A stretch of DNA of 64,000 nt from Callorhinus ursinus (taxonomy: Eukaryota; Chordata; Mammalia; Carnivora; Otariidae), in assembly GCF_003265705.1 (NCBI RefSeq), contig NW_020313005.1, positions 20,286,797 to 20,350,796 of the forward strand. The letters are read 5' to 3'. The position numbers were made by a program, and so were the translations under genes. Positions 44,009 to 55,409 of the stretch are shown here, piece after piece (within the stretch, counting starts at the first letter, position 1; each line of letters starts with the position of its first letter). The notes beneath the pieces were generated by a model that saw only the letters and a program-made list of their open reading frames with translations, searched no databases and had not been told where the DNA came from.

Positions 44009-44549
44009 AACCACCGGGTGATTAGTAAATATCAAAAATTTTCTAAAGCAAATAATCCAATCATGGGTAGTTTAATTGAATATAACTATAAAACTATTTC
44101 AGTCCCTCGTAGAGGAGGATCCAACTCAAGGAAAATATCGATTACATCAACAATCAGTGTAATCAAACTCTCACCGTGAACAGATGGGCTAAGTAAATAC
44201 ACACTCAGTGTTTTAATCCTGCTGGATTTCTGAAATCAACCAACTCCTTCTGGATGAACATGTGCTAAAGGAAAGAGCAACTGATAGCCCCTTGAGCATC
44301 TTAATTAACACCTGGTCACAGCAGGAGCTGGGAGCTGCAGATTCCAGGGCACACCTAGGTCTCATTCCCAAATTCCTCAAATAAAGCAAGTGAGAAGAGC
44401 AGGCTATATATATATATAGGATAAGAAAGCCGGTCACCTTCACACTCCTGTGCCTTTGCTTTTGTGGCTTTAACTGCCTAAAATCCTTTGTCCCTTCTCT
44501 GTGTGAGGAACTTCTGTTCTTCTTGTTCAGTTTTTTTCTTCTTTCTCAT
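44009..44549. other. Unassigned sequence
   Basis: About 540 bp; a short (TA)n at 44406-44418. No family recognised. Confidence 0.5.
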
Positions 44550-44770
44550 TTTTTTTTTAAAGATTTTATTTATTTGGGACGCCTATGTGGCTCAGTCATT
44601 AAGTATCTGCCTTCAGCTCAGGTCATGATCCCTGGGTCCTGGGATCGAGCCCCGCATCGGGCTCCCTGCTCGGCGGAGAGCCTGCTTCTCCCTCTCCCAC
44701 TCCCCCTGCTTGTGTTCCCTCTCTCGTTGTCTCTCTCTCTGTCAAATAAACAAAAATCTTAAAAAGAAAA
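44550..44770 (+). mobile_element. Can-SINE preceded by an antisense SINE-like tail
   Basis: A sense SINE (44577-44770; gggacgcctatgtggctcag to caaataaacaaaaatctta) directly follows ttttttttaaagattttatttattt, the typical antisense SINE tail. The antisense SINE body is absent, so the sense copy either inserted into a tail-only fragment or removed the rest. Confidence 0.88.
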
Positions 44771-44784
44771 TCATCCCATGAGTT

Positions 44785-44945
44785 GTATTTTCATTATTAT
44801 CTTGCTTTATAGCTGATGAAACTGAAGTATAGAGAGGTTAAGTGACTTGCCCAAGGCCACACAGCTAGTCAGTAGGGAAGCTAAAACGGGATCCAGGGAG
44901 TCAGGCTCTAGTGTGTGTGCTTAACTACTATGCCATGCTTTAGTA
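44785..44945 (-). mobile_element. MIR SINE, antisense
   Basis: attatcttgctttatagctg, gagaggttaagtgacttgcc, caaggccacacagctagtca and ggagtcaggctctagtgtgt: clear antisense MIR, well conserved in the core. Confidence 0.92.
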
Positions 44946-44949
44946 TTCT

Positions 44950-45030
44950 TCACCCCATCTGCATTCCTAGCATTTAATAGGCTGCTTGGAATGTAGTAGA
45001 TACTCAATAAATTTTGTGTTGAATAGAATT
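44950..45030 (+). mobile_element. L2 3' end
   Basis: cattcctagcatttaatagg, ctgcttggaatgtagtagat and actcaataaattttgtgttgaatag match the sense L2 terminus. Confidence 0.72.
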
Positions 45031-46430
45031 GAGCTAGCTGCTCTACACTGGGCACGTTATCCTCCGAGACATAATTTCTACAAAGATAAAAAGAAGAAAT
45101 TGGGCTGGAAGATGTCTGAGATCCCTTAAAACTCTAAATTTGTTTCCTATTCACATACTAAATAATCTTTTAATTTAGATCTGGAAGCGATCTGGAGGGT
45201 CCACCTGATGGAGCCCTGGACTTCAGCCAGGCTTCATCTGTAGTAGATAGGTGACAATTCTTGCAGTTTATTAAGTCCTTTACAATGCCCACGTTTTGAG
45301 TCTAAGGAATGGATGACTCACAGATTTTATGAATAATGTACCACAGCAGGATAGATAGGATATCTCAAAAGTTCCTTCAAATGGTGGAAAGTTAGAGTAC
45401 TTTCCTTTCACACGGACAGCAGTTTTGATTTCACTTCAGGTTCAAGAGGCCTTGGATTATGTTCTGAACTGCTTATTTTCTTGTAATTGACTATTCTAAT
45501 GCTTCTCAGATCTCTACTCTTTGTAAACTTGGCTACAAACAATACCTTACCCCCAATAGATGGCTCTAAATTACTCTTTCAGATTACACTATGGCATGAC
45601 AGTGCTCCCCAAAGACCGAAGGGTACAGTGCCAGACCTTTGACCAACAGCCAGCAAAATCCCCGTCATCTGACCAAATGCCAGTTTAGGTCATTATATTT
45701 TGGCCAGTCTTCTCCTTCCTGCAGTGCGAGTTGGCGACATTAGCCTCCACCACCCAGCTCGTGCTGCCTGCTAATCACTGAGTTGGCAGGACTGCCTTCT
45801 CTAGTGTAATGGTCAGAAGCCGGCACTGAGTTGGGCTAAATCTGACTATGGCAGAGAATATTGGTGGTGATGAGTTTCCCTAAGCTTAAATCAATGGCAG
45901 TATTATTTTCTCTGTAGGGCTGAGGTCAACAGGGAGCAGGACTGTAAATCATTGTGTTTAAGGATGAAATGTACTTGACATGGTGTTGAGTCTTTAACTA
46001 TGAGAGTCTGTGACATGATGATTTCTCACTTTACTGAGGCAGGAATTGAACACAAGCCCTACGAGATTCATATAAATCTCCTGGTGAGTCTCCTCACCAG
46101 CTAGTGAGTGAGCCTGGCCAGCCACTCGCTATCTGGGTCTGGCCCCTTTGGGCATCTAATAGATGATCTCCTTTAATTTTCTTGACAATCCAATGACTAT
46201 CCTCCTTCCTTTTATCAGAGTTTTCATCTTTGGGATAATAGTAAGAAGTATCTTATTGTATCCCTTTACATACAAGGGACTTATATGTTCTAGTGCTGTT
46301 TATACATTTTAAAATATTTGGAGGTCAAAGAATGTGCTTTTCTCTCAAGGTTTATTTCGTGGGGAGGAGAGCTGCGAGTGAACTGTAGGTGCAAAGAAGT
46401 GAGTTCATGGCACATGCCATCAGCAGCATA
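45031..46430. other. Unassigned unique sequence, 1.4 kb
   Basis: A faint MIR-like trace at 45095-45140 (gggctggaagatgtctgag) and perhaps at 46150-46210. No long frame. Otherwise ordinary sequence without SINEC. Confidence 0.45.
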
Positions 46431-46610
46431 AAAAGTCTCCTTATTTATTTATTTATGTATTTATTTATTTATTTATATTTTGAGAGAGAGAGAGTGAGCG
46501 CATGTGCATAAGGAGCCCTACGTGGGGCTCGATCCCACGACCCAAGCCAAAATCGAGTCAGACACTTAACCGACTAAGCCACCCAGGTGCTCCAAAAGTC
46601 TCCTTATTTA
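46431..46610 (-). mobile_element. Truncated Can-SINE with 17-bp TSD (first of a tandem pair)
   Basis: Antisense SINE at 46448-46593 with a long (TTTA)n tail complement and a shortened CT-rich middle. AAAAGTCTCCTTATTTA is perfect at 46431-46447 and 46594-46610. A related third copy lies beyond the next SINE. Confidence 0.95.
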
Positions 46611-46650
46611 GTTATTTATTTTTAATTTTTAAAAAAGATTTTATTTATTT

Positions 46651-46686
<36 letters not shown>

Positions 46687-46840
46687 ACGAGCTGGGGGAG
46701 GGGCAGAGAGAGAAGCAGACTCCCTGCTGATCAAGGAGTCAGATGCAGGACTTGATCCCAGGACCCTGGGATCATGACCTGAGCCAAAGACAGACGCTTG
46801 ACTGACTGAGCCACCCAGCTGCCTCCAAAGTCTCCTCTTT
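46594..46840 (-). mobile_element. Can-SINE (second of a tandem pair)
   Basis: Antisense full-type SINE at about 46611-46823 with a (GA)n-expanded part, ending ccacccagctgcctc, then caaagtctcctctttt, which resembles the target sequence of the first SINE. The two SINEs apparently used the same target. Confidence 0.92.
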
Positions 46841-46899
46841 TAACTGATGGATTAATTTCTTCCCTGCACCCCCCAGTCTCTGCTTTCATTCCCTTCCTC

Positions 46900-47340
46900 T
46901 ACGAATTCTTGTAAATGATACAGTATTCTGTATGTATGTGTCTTTAATTTACATAGGTGACATTGTGCTTACATCTCATTCTCTTCCTTACTTTTTAAAC
47001 TCAAAACTCTGTTTTAATATCCATCCATGTTACTAAATGTGTATCTAGGCCAATGCTTCAAACTGCAGCATATAATTCCATAGTATGCATTCTTAGCATT
47101 TTACTTACCCATCACCCTAGCTATGGACACTGAGGTGATTCTAGATGTATATATATTATATGTCTCATCTCTCTATATGTGGAATTGATGTGCCATAGCC
47201 CATATGTAAGCCTCACTTCACTAAACACTGCCAGATGGCTTTGCAAGTGGTGGTACCTGCCTGTACTCCCATTAGCAGTGTATACCACATTCTTGATATC
47301 ATTCACCAAGGTTTCATTTGAATGGATTTTCTGCTTTTTT
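46900..47340 (-). mobile_element. Old L1 3' UTR-like remnant
   Basis: ttttaatatccatccatgtt, aattccatagtatgcattct, tatgtggaattgatgtgcca, cactgccagatggctttgca and gcctgtactcccattagcag follow the familiar ancient LINE 3' region (ccatccatgtt, gccaaattgctttccaaag, cactcccaccagcagtg patterns). The family is uncertain. Confidence 0.62.
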
Positions 47341-47559
47341 AAGGTTTTTGTGCAGTTGGGCAATTAATTGGAAATACTCACCAAAAAAAAAAAAGAAGGA
47401 GCAGTTGGGTGAGTTGTGACCCTCCTGGCCCCTCCCCCGGTGATTTACCTCTCCCATTTTTCTATCCTCCCCCATGTTCCTATTCCTTTCAGATTGCTCC
47501 AGAACCTGTTAGAGCAAATTTCCCTCTGAACCTTCACCTTGAAATGCCTCCTTCCTTTT

Positions 47560-47760
47560 TATCAGAGTTTTCATCACACCTCAACAGAAAGTTCTTCCTG
47601 TTCTTGGCTCTAAATATCCAAATTCTTCCCATTTTGTGAGGTCCCATTTAAGATCTATTTTCTCCACAAAACCCTGTCTAACCACACCCTAGCCTACGTG
47701 TGTTTCTTTTCATTTTGACTATATCTCTCTCATTTGGGGGACTTGTTTATATGTGGTTTA
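47560..47760 (+). mobile_element. Possible L2 remnant
   Basis: gaggtcccatttaagatcta and tctccacaaaaccctgtcta are similar in order to sense L2 (aaatctcacctcctccaggaagccttccctga pattern). Weak. Confidence 0.4.
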
Positions 47761-48369
47761 ACTCTTTGGTATGTTCTATGTTGTTCCCAAAAGGAAAAAA
47801 GATCAGACGCATAAAACAGGAATGTTCGATCAGCTCCATCCTTCCGGGAGGCCATCAGTTTCCGACCACAGCCTTCATTTGACTTACACGCTCCCAGCAC
47901 CTGTGGGTAAACCAGATCTTCCCAGGCAGCCATACCTACCCCTCAAGTCAACCTTCTTTCGGATTACAGAAAGATTTCACTGAGAGAAGAAATATATAAC
48001 AAGCTTTACTTCTGCAAAGTGTGAATCCAGGCAGTCTTGCAAAATCCCTCTCTCACCAGTTACCTATATCCTTACTGACTCAGAGTGCGTGGGGTTAAAG
48101 TATGAGGTAGATTCCAGGTGCATCTGTTCCCAGTGGGTGCTGTCACCACTGATCTTTCAACAACCACCTGCTCCTTCCCTGAACAACCAGGGTTCCGAGC
48201 AGAAAATGATCTCTATCTCTCTCCCCAAATGAATGAATTGAGAGACATACCCTCTCATGCCACTGTTACAGTAGTATTTCCCATTCTTACTTTTCATATA
48301 AAAACCCCACATTGTAACAAAATGTACTAGTTTCTTAACCAAAATTGACTTTCTTTTTTCTTACAATCG
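47761..48369. other. Unassigned sequence
   Basis: About 600 bp. Frames of 60-70 codons on both strands overlap, no domain recognised. Confidence 0.5.
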
Positions 48370-48870
48370 GAACTTTGACATTTTTCAGGATGGCATAGAT
48401 TTAGCTATAAAACTACATTTCCCAATCTCTATGATAGCTAGAATTTTATGTGACAGCTATTGCCATTAAAATGAAAGCCAAAATTACTAAGACTTTCACT
48501 AATATTCTTTAAAGAGAAATCACTCAGCTGGCACTCACCATTGCCCCTTGTCCTTTCTTTTTCTTCCTGCCTACAATGTGGTCATAATGCCTGGGGGTGG
48601 GGGGTGGAACAGATGCCATTTTGGTATCATGAAGATGAAAACAGCGCACTGGAAGAATAACTGAGTAAACAGATAAAAGGAATCTGGGTCTTCAATGACG
48701 TCATGGAGCTACCAGACCCATACCCTGGACTATCTCCCTCTAGGTAATTAGTAATGTAAAATAATGATAATAACAACAATAATACCTCTAACTTGTTCAA
48801 ACAGTTTTTTTGTTTTTCTTATTACATGCAGTCAAACTCAAATCCTGAGTGTCATTTGTCTTTGATGGAC
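48370..48870 (+). mobile_element. Ancient mammalian LTR (MaLR/ERVL-like), sense
   Basis: ataaaactacatttcccaat, tacaatgtggtcataatgcc, agatgccattttggtatcat, tctgggtcttcaatgacgtc, atggagctaccagacccata and a terminal tcttattacatgcagtcaaa: the sense order of the family seen in reverse at 43.5 kb. Confidence 0.68.
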
Positions 48871-49059
48871 CTCTTCTTTCTAAGAAGCTTGCACAGTTTC
48901 AAAGGCAACTTAGTAGGAAAAAAAAATCCGATTATCCTGAAGGAGAGTCCAGCAGCTCTTCAGGCCAGATGACATATCAAGCGAGTGCACTCTGCATCTC
49001 TTCCATCTCATGAAGTGTTTGTAGGTGATATGGGATATCACCCAGTGCCTTAAAGGTTT

Positions 49060-49480
49060 GTGTTTCCACCCTTGCTAGTGGAGAATTCCTTCAATGATAA
49101 AGGCTGAAAATGCTACATACTTGCTTTCCTAGTTTTTCTTGCAGCAAGGGTTGGCGCATGTGGCCTACTTTTGTCTACAGAGATGGGGCAGGGGTGGGGT
49201 GGGGAGCACCTGGGAAGCTTCTCTAATAAAAAGGGACACGTGGAAACAAATGTCCCCTCTTCTTCAATGGAAATGTTGCCTAGAAATGCGGAGTCATCTT
49301 TTGATCAGTGACATAGTGAAGACGGCAAAGACATGGAAGGAAAGCACTTGAGTCCTTGACATATTTCCAAGTCACACCACCAATCCTGTGTACTAACTGC
49401 CTTTGAACATCTGGTTATTGTTTACTTCACTTTTGAGTATATTTTGTTATTGGCACTTGAAAGACCTCTAAGTGATACAG
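49060..49480 (+). mobile_element. Second ancient LTR of the same kind, sense
   Basis: tttttcttgcagcaagggtt, ggcgcatgtggcctactttt, gggaagcttctctaataaaa and tttcaatggaaatgttgcct-like blocks, followed by agtccttgacatatttccaa and a terminal ttattggcacttgaaagacc. Same orientation as the element 190 bp upstream, but it lacks an internal region, so whether the two are a proviral pair is unclear. Holds a perfect G-quadruplex motif at 49185-49204. Confidence 0.58.
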
Positions 49481-49516
49481 GGGTGTCAGAATAGGGCTGG
49501 TTCTCTCTTCAGAGTT

Positions 49517-49553
49517 TCTAGGCTCTTTCTTTCTTCTTTCTTTCTTTCTCTTG

Positions 49554-49595
<42 letters not shown>

Positions 49596-49601
49596 CTTTC
49601 T

Positions 49602-49645
<44 letters not shown>

Positions 49646-49861
49646 TCCTTCCTTCCTTTTTTTTTTAAGATTTATTATTTATTTGAGAGAGAGAGCAGGG
49701 ATGGGACAGAGGGAGAGGGAGAGGGAGAGAATCTCAAGCAGACTCTCCCCTGAGGGCAGAGCCCAATGACCACACTGGGCTCGATCTCATGACTCCGAGA
49801 AACCAAGAGTCGGACACTTCACTGACTGAGCCACCCAGATGCCCCTCTAGCTTCTTTCTTT
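49517..49861 (-). mobile_element. Can-SINE with (TTTC)n-expanded tail
   Basis: Antisense SINE whose body is at about 49664-49845. The tail complement has grown into a (TTTC)n microsatellite at about 49533-49655. Flanks tctaggctctttcttt (49517-49532) and tctagcttctttcttt (49846-49861) are the target duplication, so the microsatellite is inside the insertion. Confidence 0.93.
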
Positions 49862-50607
49862 AAATCAAGCTCCTCAATTCCTTCACATATAGACCTCTGG
49901 ACAGCCTGCATGGCTAGTAATCAAGCCCAGACATGTCTGGATCTGCAAGGAGTATATAATTCAGCCTTTGTGTTGGAACTCTGTTTACACACTCAGTGTA
50001 ATCCCCATTCTAATTCTTGACTTTTTAGTATTATAAATTTTAACACAATAACCACCGTATGGCATGCTTTTATTTTTTTTTAAGTAAAACAATTGGATGC
50101 TTGATGCAAAGTATTTACAAGGGAATTAGGATTGTTATAAAAAATCAGAATTATATAAAGGACCCACAAACATGAATTAAAATGTGTAGAGTCAAACATA
50201 GTCCTAAACTTTTATCACCTAAGTGAAACATTTGAAAATAATTTGCAAGCTTTTAGGAACAATTAATAGCATTCAAACAAGACACCGAAAGATAAATATT
50301 GTATTTGCTACAAATAAGAATAATCTTATTATTATTGGCACATCCCAATATATCTCCAGATGGGATATTTGCTCCTCGTTAATCTGGTGGTATTAGTTTA
50401 TGTTCTAAATCTGGTAGGGATTGCAGGATAGTAAGCTGAATATTTAATATTTCCATCCAAACCTTCACAACAATACATATAAATTTTAAATTGTTCTCTG
50501 GTCTCTTTTTACACAATGGCAGGAATGCTGCTTAGATGGTCAGTTCTAAACTGAACAACTCCAGCTCTGTCTACCTGCACAAAATATTTATTTTTTCTGT
50601 CTCTCAT
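49862..50607. other. Unassigned AT-rich sequence
   Basis: About 745 bp, AT-rich, with no open frame over 60 codons and no recognised repeat. Confidence 0.5.
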
Positions 50608-50797
50608 TTTTAAGATTTTATTTATTTATTTGCCAAAGAGAGAGAGAGAGAGAGCATGAGCAGAGGAGGGGCAAAGGGAGAATCAGTCTCCCCGTAGAGC
50701 AGGGGGAGCCCAATGTGGGACTCGATTCCAGGACCCTAGGATCATGACTTGAGCTGAAGGCAGATGCTCAAACAACTGAGCCACCCAGGCGTCCCTC
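50608..50797 (-). mobile_element. Can-SINE
   Basis: Antisense full-type SINE: aagattttatttatttattt, a GA-rich part, ggactcgattccaggaccct and ccacccaggcgtccc. The target duplication is not clear. Confidence 0.95.
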
Positions 50798-51633
50798 TTT
50801 CCTTTTTTTTTTAAATTTAAATTCAATTTACCTGTACAAAATACTTAAATAAAGAGTGAAAATTGCAATCATCTGACTAGTTCACACTTGTAGGCAAAGC
50901 ATTGGAATGACTGACTGAACTTTTTACTTCTTATAGAGATATGGGCAAGGTAAAGATACAGACTTTGTTTTTTTTCCTGAAGAAGATACCAAATGACGAA
51001 AAGGAAGGCTCTGATTTGTTATAATTAGGGGAAATAAACATGTATCTCTGTGTATTACAACTACACATTGTTGCCAAGAACGTTAAGCTTCCTGAATGTT
51101 GAAGTGGTATTCCAAGAGGAAAGACTGCTAACTAGAGATTTGGGAATTATCTTTTAGAAGAGATTGATTTAGTAAGAACATCATGGGTTAGGCTAGGATT
51201 CCGGGCCAGTCAGAAATCAACACCGGGCTAAATAAGAATTAGGTAAATTCTTGGGTAGCTGTTACTAAGGGACTTTGACCACCATTCAGACCACCCTTTG
51301 ACTTTTATTCTATTAGCAAGACCCCTAAGGAGGCGATGAGTGACAGGTACCCCAAACCTAACCCCCAGTAGTGACACTGCCAATATTAAACTGGGTCACA
51401 AGCTACAGGAGAAAGAAGACTTTGGGGAACTATCCCTTAGCAATGGTCAGACTCTAGGTGGGCATGTGCCTGAGGAGGGACAGTCACAGAACCAGAGCAG
51501 AAAGGAGGCTGAGAAATCAAATCATCTTAATTTTCACGAATGAGAAAATACATCCAGGGTGACATCTGGAGGACCTCTCAGATTCCTTGATTCATTCAGT
51601 TCCGTGTTCTTTCAGTACACCAAAAGGGTTTTA
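50798..51633. other. Unassigned sequence
   Basis: About 835 bp; a 67-codon frame at 51340-51543 without recognised features. No repeat named. Confidence 0.5.
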
Positions 51634-51872
51634 AGAGAGTAAAGATAGGGGCCCCTGGGTGGCTCAGTTGGTTAAGCGTCTGCCTTCGGCTCAGGTCATG
51701 ATCCCAGGGTTGTGGGATCCAGTCCTGCATCCAGCTCCCTGCTCAGCGGGGAGCCCACTTCTCCCTCTTGCTCTCCCTCTCCCTCTGCCTGCCGCTCCCC
51801 CTGCTTGTGCTCTCTCTCTCTCTCTGTCAAATAAATAAATAAAATCTTTTAAAAAAAAGAGAGAGTAAAGAT
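51634..51872 (+). mobile_element. Can-SINE with perfect 13-bp TSD
   Basis: Sense SINE at 51647-51859; AGAGAGTAAAGAT at 51634-51646 and 51860-51872. The CT-rich middle has an extra ctctccctctccctctgcct unit. Confidence 0.96.
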
Positions 51873-52739
51873 TAAAAAAAAAAAAGAAGATGCTGCAACT
51901 CTGTGGATCAATAATGTATATGAATATACTCCCAAGAACACAAGAAAATAAAAAGGACTTTGCTACAGGTTTCTAAATCTAAGAAAAGACTTCACCGAAA
52001 ATGCAAAAATACTCTCCAAAATAACAGTCTCACCTGGGTGTGACAGACTAGTACCAACGGCATGGTCACTGTAAGAAATGTCAGTGCCTCCTCCCCACCT
52101 TCGGGGTTCTGGCCAATAGTGTGTAATGACAAAGAGCTGGGCTGTGAGTCAGAGCGTAGGCATTATTAGGATTTTAGTGATGGTTAGATTGCAATGGCGG
52201 GGCTGGGTGTAGGGAAGTGGGCAGAGGGGAGAGTCTGCTTCCTGGATGGTGGCAGTTCTGAGAGAGAGAGAGACAGTGAGAGAGAGAGAGAGAGAGAGAG
52301 CTATGCACAAGCAGGCATGCATTGCCCGTTTCAAAGGGACAGGTAGTGAAAATAGATGTGAAAGCCTCACTAATCTCACCAAGGAGACACTCTCCTGTTT
52401 ATTAGAGGCTTTATCTTAATAGGTAAGGCAAATGGCCTTTCCCTTGTTTTTGTTTTGTTTTTCAAAAATTACTTAGTTACCTTCAAGTTTATTCTTTCAA
52501 TGACTTTTAGATTTTCCATAAAAATCATCCAAACCCTCCAAATAGGGCAAGGGTGAGCCGCACATCCTTTTAATATCATACCACCTTCGGTTTGCATGAA
52601 AATAAACTTAGTTCATTCTTTTCCTTGGATGAAGTTTTCAGATTTGGTGAAATTACTTGCTAAGTTGTAGATTTTTGCCTGGTAGAGATACAAATAATTT
52701 TTGTCTGTGAAACAGGTCATCTCTAAGATCTATGGCTTG
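51873..52739. other. Unassigned sequence with (GA)n
   Basis: Contains a (GA)n microsatellite at about 52260-52300 and a t/g-rich ttttgttttgtttttc run near 52448. Otherwise nothing recognised. Confidence 0.5.
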
Positions 52740-53690
52740 TTGGGAATTACTCAGGTTTTTTAAAAAATCAAACTTGGCATTAACATTTTTTTATTAAATT
52801 GCTTATATACCCTGAAATTTTCAAATGCTCTCTGCATTAATCATAACATTTTACTGGTTTCCTCACTAATGATCTTTGTTCATTTTATATTTGCTAGATA
52901 GTTATGATCTTATCTTTCGGTAAATTAACCTTTAACAGAATAATTTTTTTCCTAGTATCCTTCCAAAAACTATCTTGTTGAGATTTTGATTGGAATTTCT
53001 TTTATTTATAGATCCTTTTGGGGAGAATTGACATCCTTACAATACTGAGATTCACTAGTCAGGAACTAGTCTTTTTAAACTCTTTCCATAGGGGCACCTG
53101 GGTGGCTCAGATGGTTAAATACCTGCCTTTGGATCAGGTCATGATCCCAAGGGTCCTGGGATCAAACCCCACATTGGGCTCCTGGCTTAGTGGGGAGACT
53201 ACTTCTCTCTCTGCTCATTTTGTCTCTCTCTCTCAAATGAATAAGTAAAATCTTTAAAACCTTTCCATATTGTTTTATGGTTTGGTTTCCTTCATTTAGG
53301 TGTTATACAGTTTTTATTCAGTTTATTCTTGGGTAACTTTTTGTTGTTGTTAATGAGAATTGTTGCCATTTTTATTTTCTAATGGGTTACATTTTGGAAT
53401 ATCAGAAAGTTTGTGTGTGTGTGTGTATTATCCTATAACCTGCCACCTTATCGAATTCTTACATCATTTCTAAGAGTTTTTGGTTTTTGCAGATATACAA
53501 TAATATAATCAATTAATGAAAACTTTCCTGCTCCTTTGTCAATATTTGTAATTCTTATTTTATTCTCACAGAGCACATTTAGAACAGCATTGAATAATAG
53601 AACAGTAGGCATCTTTGTTTTGCGTGACATCATCATGCTTAGTTTGGGGTGCAATTTTCAAAAACCCCTAGAGAGAAAGCCTATTTTTGT
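52740..53690 (-). mobile_element. Old L1 ORF2 fragment, antisense
   Basis: Antisense L1 reverse-transcriptase region: gagattttgattggaatttc, ggggagaattgacatcctta, caatactgagattcactagt, tcctataacctgccaccttatc and tttttgcagatatacaataa. Heavily decayed, with a (GT)n at about 53411-53427. Interrupted by the SINE at 53091. Confidence 0.85.
53077..53269 (+). mobile_element. Can-SINE nested in antisense L1
   Basis: Sense SINE at 53091-53256 (ggggcacctgggtggctcag to gaataagtaaaatcttt). Flanks aaactctttccata and aaacctttccata are the target duplication with one indel. Confidence 0.95.
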
Positions 53691-53787
53691 AAATTGACAC
53701 AAAGGAAAGGTATTTTCACCTAGCTCAATCTCTATTTTCACCCAGATTTCCTATTAATATATCTTGAGCATTGCATCCTCTGTGTAT

Positions 53788-53938
53788 TAAAGACAGGTGG
53801 AGTGGGGCCCCTGGCTGGTTCAGTCAGTGGAGCGTGTGACTCTTGATCTCAGGGTTGTAGGTTCGAGCCCCATGTTGGGTGTAGAGATTACTGAAAAAAG
53901 AAAATAAAAATCTTAAAAAAAAATAAAGACAGGTAGAG
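53788..53938 (+). mobile_element. Short-type Can-SINE with 15-bp TSD
   Basis: Sense short SINE at 53803-53923 (gtggggcccctggctggttc, gtaggttcgagccccatgtt). taaagacaggtggag (53788-53802) and taaagacaggtagag (53924-53938) flank it with one mismatch. Confidence 0.95.
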
Positions 53939-55235
53939 AGCTCTGTTTAATACCGTTGAGTGCCAACAGACGAGCTTATTATTACTGTATTAATCTACTC
54001 CATATAGAGCTATTGTACTGTTCTCTAAATGTACCTGGCATCTCAAAAAGAAATGCATGTCTGGGAGGCAAAAGAATGTTTTTTAAAGTTGGAAGCGCAC
54101 TTCGAGGAAGTGGTTGGAACAGGGTGCACCATTCCGCTTCTCTCTCTACCAGGATGCCTTGTTCAGGTGAAAGGAGAGAGCAAACAAACAGCATTCCTGT
54201 CTCTGCCAAATGGCCCCAGTCCCTCATCCCTGCTCTGGCTGGGCCAAGGGCCGGGCCCCGCTACAGAGTCTGTGGAGCTGAAAGCTGCATACAGAATACT
54301 TTTCTGTGCCTCTTGCCTGTGGAGCAGACTTGTCTGGCCCAGATCACACTTGAATAGATGAAAAGAATCCGTTTTTGCCTTGGCCCGAGGCCCGCCGTGG
54401 AGGGCACAAAGGCGCTTACAGGCACACTGGAGTGGAAGGGCCGCAAAGACAGAGGAGAGGAGACTTAGGAGATTTTAAGAAGAAATAAACAAATCCTCAA
54501 GGACATTTCCAGCGATGCAGATTATGAGATATTCAAATGGCCCCTTTGCTCTCATTTGGAAAAATGAAAATTGCGAGGAAACTAGTTACAGCCTTCTGTG
54601 GTTTCACTCAGATCTTGTCTCCCAACCTCTTTAAGGAAATCTAGGTAAAAAGAAATTTACAGCCTCTCAAGGTGGGACCCTGGGAGATGAGAAAACATAT
54701 GGGGTGAACAAGATGGATATGAAGCTTGATCCGGGAATTCAAGGGTTTAACAAAGTAAGAGAAATGCCAGGTCGTGCATGATAATGATGTTGGGAAACCT
54801 ATCAGGAATTTTTATCAATGTGCTTTGTTTGGTGGTTGATTGTGAGAACTAGTCCCTGTGTTTCCAAGTTGTCTTTGGAAGAGCTGGAAAGGCAAGTCCT
54901 TACCCTCCTTGTGCTCTGGTTAGGACCAATGAAACGGATTCTTACATCTGAGCAATGACGTGTCTCATGCTCCTACCCTGAGAGCTTTGCAGAATACAGT
55001 TGCAGGGATCTTTAGGGGAGAGCTCTCTGTAGCCCTAACCTGTGATTGAACAAGGACCTAAGCTAGTGGGGAAGCTTGATCCTTCTAGTTACAGGACTGG
55101 TTACTCATGGCTATTTCCAAATGAGAGGAAACACGTTTTGGGAGAAAAAGAAGTAGACTATCAAGACTATCTACGTTTTCCCCTCCAATTTATTTCCACT
55201 CTTGTTTCCTAAGTACTTGTTTCTGACCTTTGCTG
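53939..55235. other. Unassigned unique sequence, 1.3 kb
   Basis: SINE-free, GC-richer at 54190-54440. Three overlapping frames (133, 110 and 81 codons) cover 53956-54361 on both strands. None has a domain I know. This is the best non-repeat long frame in the window, but overlap on both strands favours chance. Confidence 0.45.
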
Positions 55236-55405
55236 GTGTGTAGGATGGTGTGCCTGCCAGGGAGATGCGAACCCCCATATCAGCAACACTTGGGATGCAT
55301 GTTAAAATGCAGACTTCCAGGTCCCACCCCAGAAGGGCTGAATCAGAATATCTGGGAGGGAGGAGGAATGTGCATATTTAATTATCTCCAGTTTGAGAAA
55401 AACTG
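55236..55405 (+). mobile_element. MER5A-like hAT DNA transposon remnant
   Basis: atgcatgttaaaatgcagac, ttccaggtcccaccccagaa, gggctgaatcagaatatctg, gaatgtgcatatttaattat and a terminal cagtttgagaaaaactgg follow the MER5A order (nonautonomous hAT-Charlie, nearly palindromic ends). About 170 bp, nearly complete. Confidence 0.78.
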
Positions 55406-55409
55406 GGGC

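Noticed and set aside
53803..53923. tRNA-gene-like sequence with A and B boxes
   Set aside because: The tRNA resemblance comes from a short Can-SINE: A tail, target duplication and other copies in the window. No cloverleaf with a matching acceptor stem.
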